10,884 nt of DNA from CAYNFH01 sp964396385. Its GTDB lineage: Bacteria > Armatimonadota > Chthonomonadetes > Chthonomonadales > CAJBBX01. The stretch's first letter is position 1. Each line of letters opens with the position of its first letter. The stretch spans positions 1 through 10,884 of the forward strand of contig CAYNFH010000209.1 of NCBI GenBank assembly GCA_964396385.1, in the 5' to 3' direction. This document shows, piece by piece, positions 10,260-10,884 of the stretch. The notes below the pieces were generated by a model, which saw only the letters and a program-made list of their open reading frames with translations, was not told the DNA's origin and searched no databases. The translations under genes and the position numbers were made by a program.

Positions 10260-10884
10260 CTACGGCCGAAGGCAAGCCGAGGGAGCGGGTATCCAGATTA
10301 CATCATCGGGCAAGCACCCACACGGCTCCCGCAGGTCTTCGGGGAGACTGGCGACCCAAGCCGCAAGATAGGCGTCAAGCTTGTCGTGTCGGGGGCCATA
10401 CACCGCTCGCGAAAGGTCGAACACCGTGTCGCCCCACCCTGTTGCGCGAGCCGCCGCCGCATACTGTTCCTGCAGTCCCGCCCCGGTGAACTTGCTTCCC
10501 TTGCGGCAACCAAGCACCCTTATGGTCGCCTGAGGAAAGACTTCGATGCACTCGTAGTGGTCGCCCAGCGCCCGAAACGTCTCGAATCCGACCAGCATCC
10601 AGAGCTGATTTGCGTGGGGAAGCTTCGCCACCGCGCCGCCTGCCTCCAGGTGAGCACGCGCCTTCTCTACGATGGCTTCAAACTCGGAGAGGCTGGGTGT
10701 CGGGATGCAGCTAATCCCTCGCGCATCCATTGCGCACTCGGCCGCCCTGCGTTTGGTTCCCTCTGCCTTCGGGGCTCGCGAGGCATCGATGGCGATTCGG
10801 GTGATCTGCACGTCGAGAAACGCCTCGATGGAGCGCAGGTATTGAAGCGTCTCTTGGGCGAAGGCGGTTACGACACCTGGGTTT
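10260..10884 (-). CDS. DUF429 family protein, N-terminus beyond window edge
   Basis: The frame is open from the TAG at 10260-10262 to the window edge, with 207 residues visible and no need for the internal GTG at 10811. The visible part has ITRIAIDASRAP (27-38, an acidic strand typical of the family), RRAAECAMDARGISCIPTPS, WMLVGFETFRALGD, CIEVFPQATIRVLG and a C-terminal HDKLDAYLAAWVASL. This order of motifs fits DUF429, a predicted nuclease family with an RNase H-like fold whose substrate is unknown. The missing N-terminus should hold the first acidic strand. It converges on the 2H gene across a 70-bp gap where I see no clear terminator. Confidence 0.78.
   Translation of the reverse strand, partial: NPGVVTAFAQETLQYLRSIEAFLDVQITRIAIDASRAPKAEGTKRRAAECAMDARGISCIPTPSLSEFEAIVEKARAHLEAGGAVAKLPHANQLWMLVGFETFRALGDHYECIEVFPQATIRVLGCRKGSKFTGAGLQEQYAAAARATGWGDTVFDLSRAVYGPRHDKLDAYLAAWVASLPEDLREPCGCLPDDVIWIPAPSACLRP

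Overview
The window is GC-rich, gene-dense bacterial chromosomal DNA. It has a complete enzyme set for charging tRNA-Sec with selenocysteine except SerRS, type IV pilus retraction ATPases, the first and last steps of the pantoate/pantothenate branch, and a compact array of 16 tRNA genes. The host is therefore a Sec-decoding, piliated bacterium. Several genes have a -10 box six bases before their ATG, and the intergenic gaps are full of 7-8 base tandem repeats and hairpins. This recalls Armatimonadota or related deep-branching GC-rich phyla, but that placement is an inference and is weak.

Minus-strand block, read from 5063 down to 1: selA, selD, the selC tRNA-Sec gene, tRNA-Ala(GGC) with its own promoter, a signal-peptide plus C-terminal-anchor protein of unknown function, a PilT-family ATPase, and a second PilT running off the window edge. 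selA, selD and selC together convert Ser-tRNA-Sec to Sec-tRNA-Sec: SelD makes selenophosphate and SelA uses it. selD appears truncated in a naive translation because its active-site residue 17 is an in-frame TGA. A hairpin with a GGUC-type loop lies 32 nt downstream, so SelD itself is read as a selenoprotein. selB is not in the window.

Plus-strand block 5138-6976: panB and panC. panB is divergent from selA across a 74-bp gap. Both start codons are preceded by TATAAT-N6-ATG, so both mRNAs are probably leaderless. panC has the same geometry with a weaker box (TACTCT). A duplicated dispersed repeat lies between panB and panC.

7.0-7.3 kb: a consensus-like promoter overlapping the panC stop codon and a strong intrinsic terminator bound a transcript of about 305 nt with stable internal hairpins and no convincing protein. 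It is a candidate unknown RNA.

7.39-8.91 kb: 16 tRNA genes on the plus strand, some one base apart, nearly all without encoded CCA. Three tRNAs with leucine anticodons lack the long variable arm expected of bacterial tRNA-Leu, and several others carry changes at near-universal tRNA positions. Such arrays are typical of mobile or phage-derived DNA. It is followed by a small zinc-ribbon protein, a 2H-phosphoesterase-like protein (a superfamily that acts on RNA ends and cyclic phosphates), and a convergent DUF429 (predicted RNase H-fold) gene cut by the window edge. The tRNA array plus 2H protein plus DUF429 neighbourhood is the best candidate here for an undescribed system.
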